From the NCBI GenBank assembly GCA_009925805.1, contig RFQF01000108.1, positions 1 to 6,839 on the forward strand: a stretch of DNA of 6,839 nt, in the 5' to 3' direction. The notes beneath the pieces are model-generated. The model searched no databases. It was not told the DNA's origin and saw nothing but the letters and a program-made list of their open reading frames with translations. The translations under genes were made by a program, and so were the position numbers. Below, piece by piece: positions 6,800-6,839 of the stretch. Source of the DNA: Flavobacteriia bacterium (GTDB lineage: Bacteria; Bacteroidota; Bacteroidia; Flavobacteriales_D; Crocinitomicaceae). The first letter of the stretch is position 1; every line of letters begins with the position of its first letter.

Positions 6800-6833
6800 T
6801 AAAAGTAGGAATTTGTTTTGATTTTGCCCCAAA
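6800..6833 (-). promoter_or_regulatory. Candidate Bacteroidota promoter for the polA cluster
   Basis: On the minus strand, TTTG (6830-6833, within a TTTTTG run) is followed after 22 bases by TACTTTTA (6800-6807). The latter is one mismatch from TAnnTTTG. The spacing fits the broad range reported for Flavobacterium promoters. Transcription would start around 6790-6795, leaving about 30 bases to the TTG start or under 10 to the ATG at 6786. If this is correct, the polA reading frame upstream of about 6795 is not translated, which argues against the GTG at the window edge. Confidence 0.4.
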
Positions 6834-6839
6834 AAGCAC

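Overview
The window looks like chromosomal DNA from a member of the phylum Bacteroidota. Three things point there: promoter-like boxes of the TAnnTTTG type, A-rich sequence rather than Shine-Dalgarno sites ahead of the starts, and protein sequences that read like Bacteroidota homologues (the FHS-type sugar transporter, PolA with all three activities, short lipoproteins). Base composition is moderate. I see no IS element, phage gene, tRNA, rRNA or CRISPR array. Coding density is very high: no stretch over 60 bases lacks a gene, apart from the 75 bases upstream of polA at the right edge.

Plus strand, left side: the C-terminal part of an FHS-family (FucP-like) MFS sugar transporter enters from the left edge and ends at 1048. 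After a 57-base gap holding a TAccTTTG box comes a 122-residue conserved-looking protein of unknown function (1106-1474). Its box lies only 4 bases before the ATG, so its mRNA may be leaderless.

Minus strand, the rest: a tightly packed cluster is read right to left. polA (start near 6764) is followed by two tandem paralogous small lipoproteins (3553-3957 and 3159-3551), then dxr (2005-3162), then a third, unrelated lipoprotein (1461-1982). The first four genes touch or overlap at every junction (TAATG, TAG-C-ATG, ATGA) and the last follows after 22 bases. This is most simply one transcript with translational coupling. A plausible promoter (TTTG, 22 bases, TAcTTTTa) lies at the right edge ahead of polA. 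The last lipoprotein gene and the plus-strand gene of unknown function converge and overlap by 14 bases at their 3' ends.

PolA (replication and repair) and Dxr (first committed step of the MEP isoprenoid pathway) are housekeeping enzymes with no direct biochemical link. The notable part is the duplicated lipoprotein pair inserted between them with no spacing. I do not see a defence system, gene cluster for a natural product or other elaborate system. The best leads are the coupled lipoprotein pair, the odd polA start region and the possibly leaderless gene.
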